Assembly (NCBI RefSeq): GCF_900105905.1
Contig: NZ_FNSV01000005.1
Location: 5,890,001-5,954,000 of the forward strand
Reading direction: 5' to 3'
Source of the DNA: Rhodococcus koreensis
GTDB lineage: Bacteria > Actinomycetota > Actinomycetes > Mycobacteriales > Mycobacteriaceae
Length of the DNA stretch: 64,000 bases
Shown: positions 50,355-59,042 of the stretch, piece after piece
Layout of the letters: the number at the start of each line of letters is the position of its first letter
How positions within the stretch are numbered: position 1 is the stretch's first letter
Program-made: the position numbers and the translations under genes
The notes under the pieces: generated by a model
The model's input: the letters and a program-made list of their open reading frames with translations, nothing else
Databases searched by the model: none
What the model was told of the DNA's origin: nothing

Positions 50355-51563
50355 GTGACGATGTTCGCCCCCGCCCCCGCGTTGCCCGTCAGCGACGCCG
50401 ACCCGTTCGCCCTCGACGTCCTGCAGGACCCGTTGCCGTTCCAGGCGGACCTGCGGGATGCGGGTCCGGTCGTGTACCTGCGGCGCTACGACGTCTTCGC
50501 GCTCGGTCGCTACGAGCAGGTCCATGCCGCGCTGACCGACTGGCAGTCGTTCCACTCCGCCGCCGGGGTCGGGTTGAGCAACTTCCGGTACGAGACCCCG
50601 TGGCGGCCCCCGAGTATCCTGCTCGAGGCCGACCCGCCGCACCACGACGCCCCGCGGGCGGTGCTGAGCAAGATTCTGGGTCCGCGCGCACTGCAGAAGC
50701 TCAGGGCGTCGTGGATTCGGGACGCAGACATCCTTGTCGACCAGTTGCTCTCGAACACAACCGAATTCGACGTGGTCACCGACCTCGCTGCCGCGTTCCC
50801 GCTGCGGGTCTTCCCGGATGCCGTCGGCATCTCCGGCACCGGACGGGAGAACCTGCTGCCGTACGGGGACCACGCCTTCAACAGTTTCGGTCCGCTCAAC
50901 AGCCTGGTGGAGAAGGGGGCGCCCCGGGTAGCCGAACTGTCCGGCTGGGTCAACGAGCAGTGCGCGCGCGACGCGCTCACCGGCGACGGCTTCGGTGCGC
51001 AGATCTGGGCGGCGGCGGACCGCGGCGACATCACGTACGAGCAGGCGCCGCTCGCCGTGCGCTCGCTGCTGACGGCAGGCGTGGACACCACGGTCAACGG
51101 GCTCGCGGCCGTGCTCTACGCGTTCGCAAAACATCCGGAGCAGTGGGCGAGGCTGCGGGAGAACCGCACGCTGGCCCGGACGGCGTTCGACGAGGCCGTG
51201 CGGTGGGAGTCACCGGTCCAGACGTTCTTCCGCACGGCCACGAGTGACACCGAGATCGGCGGCACGGTGATCCCCGACGGCAGGAAGATTCTGATGTTCC
51301 TCGGCGCCGCGAACCGTGATCCGCGCAGGTGGGACAATCCGGACGTGTTCGATCTCGACCGGAATCCGTCCGGGCACGTGGGGTACGGAATGGGCATCCA
51401 CCAGTGCGTCGGCCAGCATGTCGCCCGCCTCGAATCGGAGGCGTTGCTGACGGCGCTGGCATCCCGGGTGGAGTCGCTGGAGATCGCCGGGCCGGTGCGC
51501 CGTCACCTCAACAACACGCTGCGGTCGTGGGAATCGGTGCCGGTGCGGGTGCGGCTCGCCTGA
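50355..51563 (+). CDS. Cytochrome P450, CYP199-like
   Basis: 402 residues from GTG 50355, behind GAAGGGA. I-helix LTAGVDTTVNGL, ExxR in FDEAVRWESP, and haem loop HVGYGMGIHQCVGQHVARLE (the usual Phe before Gly is replaced by Tyr in GYGMGIHQCVG). The region NFRYETPWRPPSILLEADPPHHDAPR is typical of CYP199, whose studied members oxidise para-substituted benzoates, for example removing methyl from 4-methoxybenzoate. I therefore infer an aromatic O-demethylase, fed by the reductase encoded upstream. The substrate is not proven. Confidence 0.9.
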   Translation: MTMFAPAPALPVSDADPFALDVLQDPLPFQADLRDAGPVVYLRRYDVFALGRYEQVHAALTDWQSFHSAAGVGLSNFRYETPWRPPSILLEADPPHHDAPRAVLSKILGPRALQKLRASWIRDADILVDQLLSNTTEFDVVTDLAAAFPLRVFPDAVGISGTGRENLLPYGDHAFNSFGPLNSLVEKGAPRVAELSGWVNEQCARDALTGDGFGAQIWAAADRGDITYEQAPLAVRSLLTAGVDTTVNGLAAVLYAFAKHPEQWARLRENRTLARTAFDEAVRWESPVQTFFRTATSDTEIGGTVIPDGRKILMFLGAANRDPRRWDNPDVFDLDRNPSGHVGYGMGIHQCVGQHVARLESEALLTALASRVESLEIAGPVRRHLNNTLRSWESVPVRVRLA

Positions 51564-51564
51564 C

Positions 51565-51578
51565 CATACGTACGTATG
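51565..51578. repeat. 14-base perfect palindrome
   Basis: CATACGTACGTATG lies 2 bases after the P450 stop, between the convergent P450 and GntR genes, followed by TTGACA (51581-51586). It may be a regulator site or a hairpin for termination; the loopless form makes an operator more likely. Confidence 0.4.
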
Positions 51579-51609
51579 TATTGACAGGAGGCCGGTCTGT
51601 TGTAGCTGG

Positions 51610-52293
51610 TTACGACGTGTCGGAGGCGGACTCGTCGATGTCGAAGAGTTCGCCGATCAGACCGCCCAGGAATCGCCGGTGCTGCGACGACACTTCGGCC
51701 GCCGCTTCGCCGTCCCGGGTTGCGCACAGGGCGATCAGTTTGTCGTGGTGTTCGATGGCGTCCTGCCAGCCGCGGAGGCTGGAGAACTTGCGGTAGTAGA
51801 TCCGGTGGATCTGCGGGTGCACCTGGTGCATGAGCCGCTTGAGCAGTGGGTTGGCGGCCGCCTCGACGATGATGCCGTGAAGGGAGTCGTCCGCGGCGAG
51901 AGCGGCACCGATGTCGTTGGCCTTGATCGCCTGCGCGAGGTCGTCGTTGGCGCTGCGCATCACGGCGATCATGTCGTCGGTGAGGTTGGGAACCCCCGTC
52001 TTCACGGCCAGCTGGTCCAGAACTTCCATCACTGCGAGCGTTGATTCGACGTCGGCGCGGTTCAGCGGGGTGATCCGGGTGAAGGCGGCGGGTTTGGCCT
52101 CGACGAGTCCGGTGTCGATCAGCCGTGCAAGCGCCTCACGGACCGGGGTCCGGCTCAAGCCCAGATGTTCAGCCAGTTCGCTGTCTTTGACCTTGGATCC
52201 GGGCGCGAGTTCACCGGTGACGATCGCGTCGCAGATCCGCTCGAACGCGACGTCGCTCATGCGAGGGCGCTCCACCGGATTATCACGCAACAT
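51610..52293 (-). CDS. GntR-family regulator (FCD/FadR type)
   Basis: 227 residues when started at ATG 52293; a longer frame reaches 52437 without better signals. Winged helix: FERICDAIVTGELAPGSKVKDSELAEHLGLSRTPVREALARL, then the FCD domain with VMEVLDQLAVKTGV and DDSLHGIIVEAAANPLLKRL and metal-binding His pairs. It is divergent from the aspartase gene. The spacer holds CCAATATATTGG and an ATACTG-rich stretch, so it probably controls aspA and the following lyase gene in response to a dicarboxylic acid. Confidence 0.9.
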   Translation of the reverse strand: MLRDNPVERPRMSDVAFERICDAIVTGELAPGSKVKDSELAEHLGLSRTPVREALARLIDTGLVEAKPAAFTRITPLNRADVESTLAVMEVLDQLAVKTGVPNLTDDMIAVMRSANDDLAQAIKANDIGAALAADDSLHGIIVEAAANPLLKRLMHQVHPQIHRIYYRKFSSLRGWQDAIEHHDKLIALCATRDGEAAAEVSSQHRRFLGGLIGELFDIDESASDTS

Positions 52294-52387
52294 ACTGGAT
52301 ACTGTAACTCTGCAGGCCGCACGCTCCTGGGGCCGCGTGGGCGAGTGCCGAGCCGTGAAGACGCCGTGAACATCTTCCGTCACTAAA

Positions 52388-52399
52388 CCAATATATTGG
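52388..52399. promoter_or_regulatory. Palindrome CCAATATATTGG upstream of aspA
   Basis: A perfect 12-base dyad in an AT-rich patch 66 bases before the aspartase start, in the GntR-aspA spacer. Its position fits a GntR operator or the core of the aspA promoter. Confidence 0.5.
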
Positions 52400-52465
52400 A
52401 TGTGGTGTACTGTTCGACGAGCGGCGATCGACGTCATAGACCCTGTCGAGTAGAACGGCGAATAG

Positions 52466-53944
52466 GTGTTGGTGGAAAAGTTGAGCGAGTGCGATGTGCG
52501 GATCGAGCACGACTCGATTGGAGATCTGGCGGTACCGGCGCGGGCGTACTACGGCGTCCACACCGCCCGCGCGATGGAGAATTTCGCGATCACCGGGTCA
52601 GCGATCGGTCAGTACCCGGCGCTGGTTGCATCGCTGGCGACAGTGAAACAGGCTGCCTGCCAAGCGAACCGGGACCTGGGTCTCATCGATGACCGGCGCG
52701 CCGATGCCATTGTGGCCGCGTGCGCGGAGATCCGCGGCGGGGCGCTGTTCGACCAGTTTCCGATCGACCCGATCCAGGGCGGTGCGGGTACCTCGTCGAA
52801 CATGAACGCCAACGAGGTCATTGCGAATCGTGCTCTCGAGATCCTGGGGTTCGGACGCGGCGCCTACACCGAACTCGACCCCCTCACCCATGTGAACCTG
52901 GGGCAGTCCACCAACGACGTGTATCCGACCGCGATCAAGCTGGCGCTGGTCGAGCATCTCCGGCGGTTGATCGCTTCGCTCGGCCTGCTCGCGGAGTCGT
53001 TCGAGCGCAAGTCGATCGAATTCGACGACATCGTCAAGATGGGTCGGACCCAACTGCAGGACGCGGTACCGATGACCCTGGGTCAGGAGTTCGCGGCCTA
53101 CTCGATCATGTTGAACGAGGACTGCGCCCGGCTCTCCGAGGGAGCGCTTCTGCTGTTGGAATCCAACCTCGGTGGCACCGCCATCGGCACCGGGATCAAC
53201 GGCCATCCCGAGTACTCCGCGCTCGCCTGCAACTACTTGCGTGAGTTGACCGGTGAACCGGTCGTCCCGGCAGGCAATCTCATCGAGGCCACCCAGGATT
53301 GCGGAGCATTCGTCCAGGTCTCCGGCATCCTCAAACGTGTCGCCGTGAAACTGTCCAAGACGTGCAACGATCTGCGGCTCACGTCCTCAGGGCCGACGGC
53401 GGGGCTCGGCGAGATCAATCTGCCTCCGGCCCAGGCCGGTTCGTCGATCATGCCCGGCAAGGTCAACCCGGTCATCCCCGAAATGGTCAACCAGGTCGCG
53501 TTCGAGGTGATCGGGAACGATCTGACGGTCACGATGGCCGCCGAGGGTGGGCAACTTCAGCTCAACGCGTTCGAACCCGTGATCGTCTACAGCTTGCTGC
53601 GCTCGACGACGCACCTGGCCGCGGCAGCGGACACCCTGGCTGTGAAGTGCGTCGACGGGATCACCGCCAACCGCGACCACCTCGAGAGGGGGGTGCGGCG
53701 CTCGATCGGCATCGTCACCGCGCTCTCGCCGTTCATCGGGTACACCGCCAGCGCGGACATCGCCAAGCGGGCCCTGGCGACCGGCGCCTACGTCGGCGAC
53801 CTCGCCGTCGACGACGGTCTGCTCACCCAGGCGCAGGTCGACGACATCCTGTCGCCCCGTCGGCTCGCCGGCCTGCTCACCGCGCCCACCGTGGACCGCG
53901 AATTCGCCGCGCTCGACCCCGTCACCGGTGTCGCCGCGCACTGA
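52466..53944 (+). CDS. aspA: Aspartate ammonia-lyase
   Basis: 492 residues from GTG 52466. Fumarase/aspartase superfamily: DSIGDLAVPARAYYGVHTARAMENF at the start, GAGTSSNMNANEV near 110, THVNLGQSTNDVYPTA near 140, and the signature GSSIMPGKVNP near 325 on the mobile loop. The first segment follows AspA rather than fumarase C. It splits L-aspartate into fumarate and ammonia. It is followed by a CitE-like lyase gene 43 bases on, divergent from the GntR gene. No strong ribosome binding site is seen at the GTG, and the start is the least certain feature. Confidence 0.92.
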   Translation: MLVEKLSECDVRIEHDSIGDLAVPARAYYGVHTARAMENFAITGSAIGQYPALVASLATVKQAACQANRDLGLIDDRRADAIVAACAEIRGGALFDQFPIDPIQGGAGTSSNMNANEVIANRALEILGFGRGAYTELDPLTHVNLGQSTNDVYPTAIKLALVEHLRRLIASLGLLAESFERKSIEFDDIVKMGRTQLQDAVPMTLGQEFAAYSIMLNEDCARLSEGALLLLESNLGGTAIGTGINGHPEYSALACNYLRELTGEPVVPAGNLIEATQDCGAFVQVSGILKRVAVKLSKTCNDLRLTSSGPTAGLGEINLPPAQAGSSIMPGKVNPVIPEMVNQVAFEVIGNDLTVTMAAEGGQLQLNAFEPVIVYSLLRSTTHLAAAADTLAVKCVDGITANRDHLERGVRRSIGIVTALSPFIGYTASADIAKRALATGAYVGDLAVDDGLLTQAQVDDILSPRRLAGLLTAPTVDREFAALDPVTGVAAH

Positions 53945-53987
53945 TCGACGCATCCCACCCCGCACTATCGAGAGAAACGAGAATCGG

Positions 53988-54827
53988 ATGACCCTCACAT
54001 CTCCGGCACAGGCCGTCGCAGTCCCCGCGACACATGCGCGCTCCTGGCTCCTGGTCGCGGGCTCGCGCCCGGAAGAGTTCGCCGCAGCCACGAACTCGGC
54101 GGCCGACGCAGTCATCTTCGACCTCGAGGACGGCGTCGTTCCGGCCTCGAAAACGCGGGCCCGCGACCATGTGGCCGGCTTCCTCGCCGGTGGGGGTGCT
54201 GGGTGGGTGCGCATCAACAATGTCACCACCGCGGACTGGGCCGATGATCTGGACGCGATCCGCGGGCTCCCCGGCCTGCGCGGCGTGATGCTCGCCAAGA
54301 CCGAATCCGCGGACCACGTCGACCGCACGGCCGCCGAGCTGCCGCAGACGCCGATCCTCGCCCTGGTCGAATCGGCGCGGGGCGTGGAGTTCGCCTTCGA
54401 AATCGCCTCGGCGGACTCGACGACCCGAATAGCGTTCGGCACCGGCGACTTCCGCCGGGACACCGGCGCGGGCGATGACCCCGACGCATTGGCGTACGCG
54501 CGGGGGCGACTCGTCGTCGCCAGCCGCGCCGCCGGGATCTCCGGTCCCATCGACGGCCCGTGCCTGACGGGCGAACCCGATCTCACCGACGCCTTGGCCG
54601 TCACCAGGACGATGGGCATGACCGGCAAGCTCTGCATGCGTGCCGGTGACACGGCAACCGTCAATCGTGAACTGTCCCCGCAACACACCGACGTGGCTTG
54701 GGCCACCGAGGTCATCGCACAGCTCGGCGCACAGGGCGAGAACGTCGCCGACGGCAGCGACCTCCCCAAACTCGCTCGCGCCTTGCGAATCACCCACCTG
54801 GCCGACGTCTTCTCGGTGTCGGCCTGA
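53988..54827 (+). CDS. CitE-like CoA-ester lyase
   Basis: 279 residues from ATG 53988. HpcH/HpaI aldolase family: RSWLLVAGSRPEEFAAA, then DAVIFDLEDGVVPASKTRAR (metal and substrate site, residues 40-59), ILALVESARGVEFA near 125, and IAFGTGDFRRDTGAG near 150. Stand-alone CitE proteins cleave malyl- or citramalyl-type CoA esters into acetyl- or propionyl-CoA and a 2-oxo acid. Its place beside aspartase suggests work on C4-C5 acids. The 3' end overlaps the convergent PucR gene by 38 bases. Confidence 0.85.
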   Translation: MTLTSPAQAVAVPATHARSWLLVAGSRPEEFAAATNSAADAVIFDLEDGVVPASKTRARDHVAGFLAGGGAGWVRINNVTTADWADDLDAIRGLPGLRGVMLAKTESADHVDRTAAELPQTPILALVESARGVEFAFEIASADSTTRIAFGTGDFRRDTGAGDDPDALAYARGRLVVASRAAGISGPIDGPCLTGEPDLTDALAVTRTMGMTGKLCMRAGDTATVNRELSPQHTDVAWATEVIAQLGAQGENVADGSDLPKLARALRITHLADVFSVSA

Positions 54828-56364
54828 GATTGTCGTCCGTCGACTCCGACCAGTCCCGGTCGCGGGTGTAGAGCAGTTCCGCAGCGCGCACGGCGAGCCA
54901 GAGCTCGGACAGTGAATTGGTGTCCGCCAGGTCGCGGGACGTCAGCGCCTCGACCTTGCGGATGCGGTACATGACGGTCTGCCGGTGAATGTGCATCGCC
55001 TGCGCGGTCTGCTGCCACGACCGCTGGTTCTGCAGGAACGCGTCGAGTGTTTCGACGAGTCTCGAGTTGTGCTGTTCGTCGTAGTCCAGAACCGGGCGCA
55101 GGATCCTGTCCACCAGGGTTTGTGCGTCGGCCACGCTCGACAGCCCGACCCACGGGACGGCGCTGCCGTATCGGGAAACGATCGTCTCGCGTCGTTCGGC
55201 GATCGACAGTGCCCACAGGGCCTCCCGGGCCGCATCCTGAAAACGTGCGAGGGACCCGAGGGTTCGGCTGATGCCGATGCGGGCGGTCGGGCCCAGCGCG
55301 CGGGACAGCACGGAGTCGGTGTCCGGGCCGTCCGGCACGAGGACGTGCGCGGTACCCATGCGCACCAGGCACAGATACGGAAGGGTGTGCCGCCACAGCG
55401 AATTGTGCAGTTCGAGCATCCGTTCCGGCTCTTCGCTGCGCGCCGCCACCAACACGGCGGACTCGGGTTTCAAGCCGAGATCGGCGAGCTGGGCGGTGAC
55501 CCCGGCGATGTCCATGCGTCCTTCGAGCATCTGGGTGAGAAGCCCTGAACCGTAACGGCGTTCGTGTTCGAGCATCAACTGTGTCTGCGACAGTTCGATG
55601 GCGACCACGGTGGCAGCGTGCTGGAGTTGGATCGGGTCGACGCCGACCCGTGGATCGCTCAGCGTGACGAGTGCGGCGCCCGCGTGGCGGGGGATGTCGG
55701 TGAGCATCGCCGCCCGGTCGCCGACCGCCGGAAGTCCGTACGCTCCGCCCGCCACGTTCTTCGACGCCTCGGACAACGCCACCACGGCGTCGCTGATCGT
55801 CGGGTCCAGCGGGGTCGTGCCCGGAAACCAGGGCTCCCCGGTGGCGCGGTCGCACACCTGAATCTCGCAACCCAGTTCGCGCGCGAGTGCAGACAGAAGG
55901 TCGGCGGGCGCGGCGCCGCGGGCGGTGTGCCTGCGGATCAGGTCGTAGATCCGGACGGTGCGAGCGAGGCGATGCGACTGGTCGACGAGGGTGGCTTCGG
56001 CCACCGACCGGGAAATGGCGACGAAGGGGAGTGGGTATCGGATCCACAGGACCGGGAAGCCCAGTTCGTCGCTGGTGCGTGTGAATGCCGCCGTCAGGCG
56101 CGGGCAGTACATGTTCTCGCCGATGCCCAGCCCGGCTACTCCGGCGTCCGCGAGGTGCCGGACCAGGTCGGCCTGCTCCTTCGCCGACTTCGGGAACGAC
56201 ATGCCGTTGGTCATCAGGAACTCGCCGCCGGTGACCCATCGCCACGGTTCGGGCAGGTCGGAGGTGTGGGTCCAGGAGACCTCGCGACCGAGACCGGACG
56301 CCCCGGAATACACCTCCAGGCGCAGGTGCGGGATCTCCACCAGCTCACCGACGGTGACAGCCAC
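54790..56364 (-). CDS. PucR-family regulator
   Basis: 524 residues. N-terminal PucR ligand domain (GELVEIPHLRLEVYSGASGLGREVSWTHTSDLPEPW), a central GGDEF-like domain and a C-terminal HTH_30 (QRSWQQTAQAMHIHRQTVMYRIRKVEALTSRDL, about 455-490). PucR types govern purine, amine and amino-acid breakdown. It is divergent from the MFS gene, with 163 bases between starts, and is probably the activator of the MFS transporter and ureohydrolase genes. Confidence 0.92.
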   Translation of the reverse strand: MAVTVGELVEIPHLRLEVYSGASGLGREVSWTHTSDLPEPWRWVTGGEFLMTNGMSFPKSAKEQADLVRHLADAGVAGLGIGENMYCPRLTAAFTRTSDELGFPVLWIRYPLPFVAISRSVAEATLVDQSHRLARTVRIYDLIRRHTARGAAPADLLSALARELGCEIQVCDRATGEPWFPGTTPLDPTISDAVVALSEASKNVAGGAYGLPAVGDRAAMLTDIPRHAGAALVTLSDPRVGVDPIQLQHAATVVAIELSQTQLMLEHERRYGSGLLTQMLEGRMDIAGVTAQLADLGLKPESAVLVAARSEEPERMLELHNSLWRHTLPYLCLVRMGTAHVLVPDGPDTDSVLSRALGPTARIGISRTLGSLARFQDAAREALWALSIAERRETIVSRYGSAVPWVGLSSVADAQTLVDRILRPVLDYDEQHNSRLVETLDAFLQNQRSWQQTAQAMHIHRQTVMYRIRKVEALTSRDLADTNSLSELWLAVRAAELLYTRDRDWSESTDDNLRPTPRRRRPGG

Positions 56365-56527
56365 GGAGCCTCCTCTGCGTCAATGCCCAATCACGTTTGT
56401 GCGATCGAATAAAGCGTAACCACCGGTTTTGCGCATTGGCTACTCGTGCTGCGCCGGAACGGCCAGGCAGTCTGTGTTGGACGTCACAACCGGCAGCACC
56501 CGCACTTGATCCAGTCCAGGAGCCCCA

Positions 56528-57907
56528 ATGACTAGAACCGGTCATCTCATAGACGATGCACCGTTGACCTCCTTCCACAAGAAGCTGACAGCGTTCTCCT
56601 CCGGCGGGCCGTTCATCGACGGCTTCGCGTTGTCGATCATCGGCGTCGCGCTGATCACCCTCGAACCGGCCATGGAACTCAGCGCAACCGAGATCGGTCT
56701 CATCGGCGCGGCCAGTCTGGTCGGTATCTTCGTCGGCGGCGGTGTGTTCGGGTACGTGACGGACAAGATCGGCCGGCACGTCATGTACATCGCCGACCTC
56801 GTCGCGCTCGCCGTGTTCTCCGTCCTCTCCGCGTTCTGCGGTGAGGCCTGGCAGGTCATCCTGCTGCGGTTCCTGCTGGGTGTCGCCATCGGCGCCGACT
56901 ATCCGATCGCCACGTCGCTGCTCGCCGAGTTCCTGCCGAAACGGCAGCGTGGCCGACTGCTGGGTGCCATGTTCGTGGTGTGGGCCGTCGGCGCCGCGGC
57001 CGCGTACGTGGTCGGTTTCTTCGCGAGAGGCCTCGGACCCGACGCGTGGCGCTTCCTGCTGGCGAGCCCGGCGATCTTCGCGATCATCACGCTGCTCGCC
57101 CGGATGGGCACCCCGGAGTCTCCCCGCTGGCTGATGAGCAAGGGGCGGATGGCGGAGGCCGACGCGTCCATCAAACGCGTCTTCGGCGAGCAGTACGGCG
57201 TCGCCGACCTTCCCGAGGAACCCGTCGTCAGCACGTCCTTCTTCCGGGTCTTCCAGAAGCCCTACCTGCGACGCACCATCTTCGTGGCGATCTTCTGGAC
57301 GGCCCAGGTGATCCCGTTATTCGCGGTGTACACGTTCGCCCCCGACCTTCTCGAGTCCTTCGGGCTGTACGGCGACGCCAACCTGTACGGCGGCTCGCTC
57401 CTCATCGCGATCCTGTTCGTGGTCGGCGGCATCCCCGGACTGTGGCTGGTCGAGAAGATCGGCCGCCGGAAGTTGCTGATCGGGTCGTTCGCGATCATCG
57501 TCGTCGCCCTCGCCGTGCCCGCGCTGATTCCCGACGTCTCGGCGAAGATCTTCTTCCTCGCACTCGCGGTGTTCGCCATCAGCTCGGGTGCCTCGAGCTT
57601 CCTCGAGGTGGTCTACCCGAACGAGTTGTTCCCCACCGAGGTTCGGGCCACCGCGGTCGGTATGGGCACGGCGATCAGCCGCATCGGCTCTGCCGCAGGC
57701 ACCTATCTGATGCCGATGGCGCTGGTGACGTTCGGAGCCAGCGGGGCGTTGATGATCGGCGCGGTGGTCACCCTGGTCGGACTCGTCGCCTCCATTTTCC
57801 TCGCACCGGAGACCCGCGGCGCGTCGCTGTCGGACACCGCGTCGAAAACCGAATCAGAAGTAGAGAAGTCCGCCGATCCCGACCCGGCGCCCGTGACCCG
57901 CGCCTGA
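56528..57907 (+). CDS. MFS transporter, sugar/organic-acid porter type
   Basis: 459 residues with about twelve membrane helices. Signature loops GYVTDKIGRHVMYI and PESPRWLMSKGRMAEA after helix 6, and KIGRRKLLIGS in the second half, as in the sugar-porter and metabolite:H+ symporter groups. It lies 37 bases before the ureohydrolase gene, hence an uptake system for its guanidino substrate or the matching amine (inference). The ATG follows CAGGAGCCCC. Confidence 0.9.
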   Translation: MTRTGHLIDDAPLTSFHKKLTAFSSGGPFIDGFALSIIGVALITLEPAMELSATEIGLIGAASLVGIFVGGGVFGYVTDKIGRHVMYIADLVALAVFSVLSAFCGEAWQVILLRFLLGVAIGADYPIATSLLAEFLPKRQRGRLLGAMFVVWAVGAAAAYVVGFFARGLGPDAWRFLLASPAIFAIITLLARMGTPESPRWLMSKGRMAEADASIKRVFGEQYGVADLPEEPVVSTSFFRVFQKPYLRRTIFVAIFWTAQVIPLFAVYTFAPDLLESFGLYGDANLYGGSLLIAILFVVGGIPGLWLVEKIGRRKLLIGSFAIIVVALAVPALIPDVSAKIFFLALAVFAISSGASSFLEVVYPNELFPTEVRATAVGMGTAISRIGSAAGTYLMPMALVTFGASGALMIGAVVTLVGLVASIFLAPETRGASLSDTASKTESEVEKSADPDPAPVTRA

Positions 57908-57944
57908 CCTGACAAGAACCTTCCCGAGTACAGGAGAGACAGCC

Positions 57945-58961
57945 ATGCCCCAGCCCAGAGAATCCCTCGTCGGTGCACTGCCCGCAACCCAGGTTCCCCG
58001 CTACGCCGGCAAGGGCACGTTCGCCCGCATCGCCGACATCCACGAGGTCGACGACTACGACATCGCGATCCTCGGTGTCCCCTTCGACGGCGGCACGTCG
58101 TACCGGCCCGGCGCCCGGTTCGGCCCCATGGCCGTCCGGCAGGCGGCGCGTGCGCTGCGCCCCGGCTATCACGTCGAACTCGGCGTCGCACCGCTCGAAG
58201 AAGTGCAGGTCGTCGATGCCGGTGACGTGACAGTGACGCCGTACGACATCGGCGAGGCCTGCCGGCAGATCGAGGCACACGCCTCCGAGATTCTCGGCGG
58301 CGGCGACCGCAAGATCGTCTCGATCGGCGGCGACCACACGATCGCCCTGCCGAACCTACGGGCGCTGCACGCCAAGCACGGACCGATTGCCCTGGTGCAC
58401 TTCGACGCTCACCTCGACACCTGGGACACCTACTTCAACGCACCGGTGACGCACGGGACGATCTTCCGGCGCGCGTTCGAAGAGGGTCTTCTCGTCGAGG
58501 ACCACTCCATCCACGTCGGAATCCGCGGTCCGATCTACGACCAGGCCGACCTGAACGACGACGCGCGGATGGGATTCCGGATCATCCGCGCGGGCGATCT
58601 GGACGTGATGGGCATCGAGGCGGCCGTCGACGTGGTCCGCCGGCGCGTCGGGGACGTCCCGGTGTACGTGTCGATCGACATCGACGTCCTCGACCCCGCA
58701 TTCGCCCCCGGAACCGGCACGCCGGAGGCAGGTGGCCTGACATCCCGCGAACTACTCCGGATGCTGCGCCAGCTGACCGGGCTCAACGTCGTCGGCGCCG
58801 ACGTCGTCGAGGTGGCCCCGGCCTACGATCACGCCGAGATCACCTGTGTCGCAGCCGCTACCGTGGTATTCGACCTCGTGTCGCTCATGGTCGCGGGTTC
58901 ACAGCGCGACACCGTGTCCGCGGCGGCCGAAGCCATCGGCGCATCGGTGCCGAGTTACTGA
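57945..58961 (+). CDS. Agmatinase-type ureohydrolase
   Basis: 338 residues with every ureohydrolase metal motif: GGDHTI (H131), DAHLDTWD (D154, H156, D158) and SIDIDVLDPAFAPGTGTPE (two Asp, near 245). Two manganese ions hydrolyse a guanidino compound to urea and an amine. The enzymes of this subgroup act on agmatine, 4-guanidinobutanoate or 3-guanidinopropanoate, and the specificity loop does not settle which. It is co-transcribed with the MFS gene under PucR. A terminator follows. Confidence 0.93.
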   Translation: MPQPRESLVGALPATQVPRYAGKGTFARIADIHEVDDYDIAILGVPFDGGTSYRPGARFGPMAVRQAARALRPGYHVELGVAPLEEVQVVDAGDVTVTPYDIGEACRQIEAHASEILGGGDRKIVSIGGDHTIALPNLRALHAKHGPIALVHFDAHLDTWDTYFNAPVTHGTIFRRAFEEGLLVEDHSIHVGIRGPIYDQADLNDDARMGFRIIRAGDLDVMGIEAAVDVVRRRVGDVPVYVSIDIDVLDPAFAPGTGTPEAGGLTSRELLRMLRQLTGLNVVGADVVEVAPAYDHAEITCVAAATVVFDLVSLMVAGSQRDTVSAAAEAIGASVPSY

Positions 58962-58989
58962 GAGCCCTGAATTTCTCAGCGCCTGACGA

Positions 58990-59017
58990 AGCGGTGCCCC
59001 GGCAACGGGGCACCGCT
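58990..59017 (+). terminator. Rho-independent terminator
   Basis: AGCGGTGCCCC, loop GGCAAC, then GGGGCACCGCT: a perfect 11-base stem followed by TTCT. It lies between the convergent ureohydrolase and LysR genes and can serve both. This is the cleanest terminator in the window. Confidence 0.85.
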
Positions 59018-59042
59018 TTCTGCGGTCAGAACGGCTGGCGTG

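Noticed and set aside
53387..56245. 952-codon minus-strand frame spanning aspA, the lyase and PucR genes
   Set aside because: It is composed of antisense and out-of-frame sequence of three recognisable genes.
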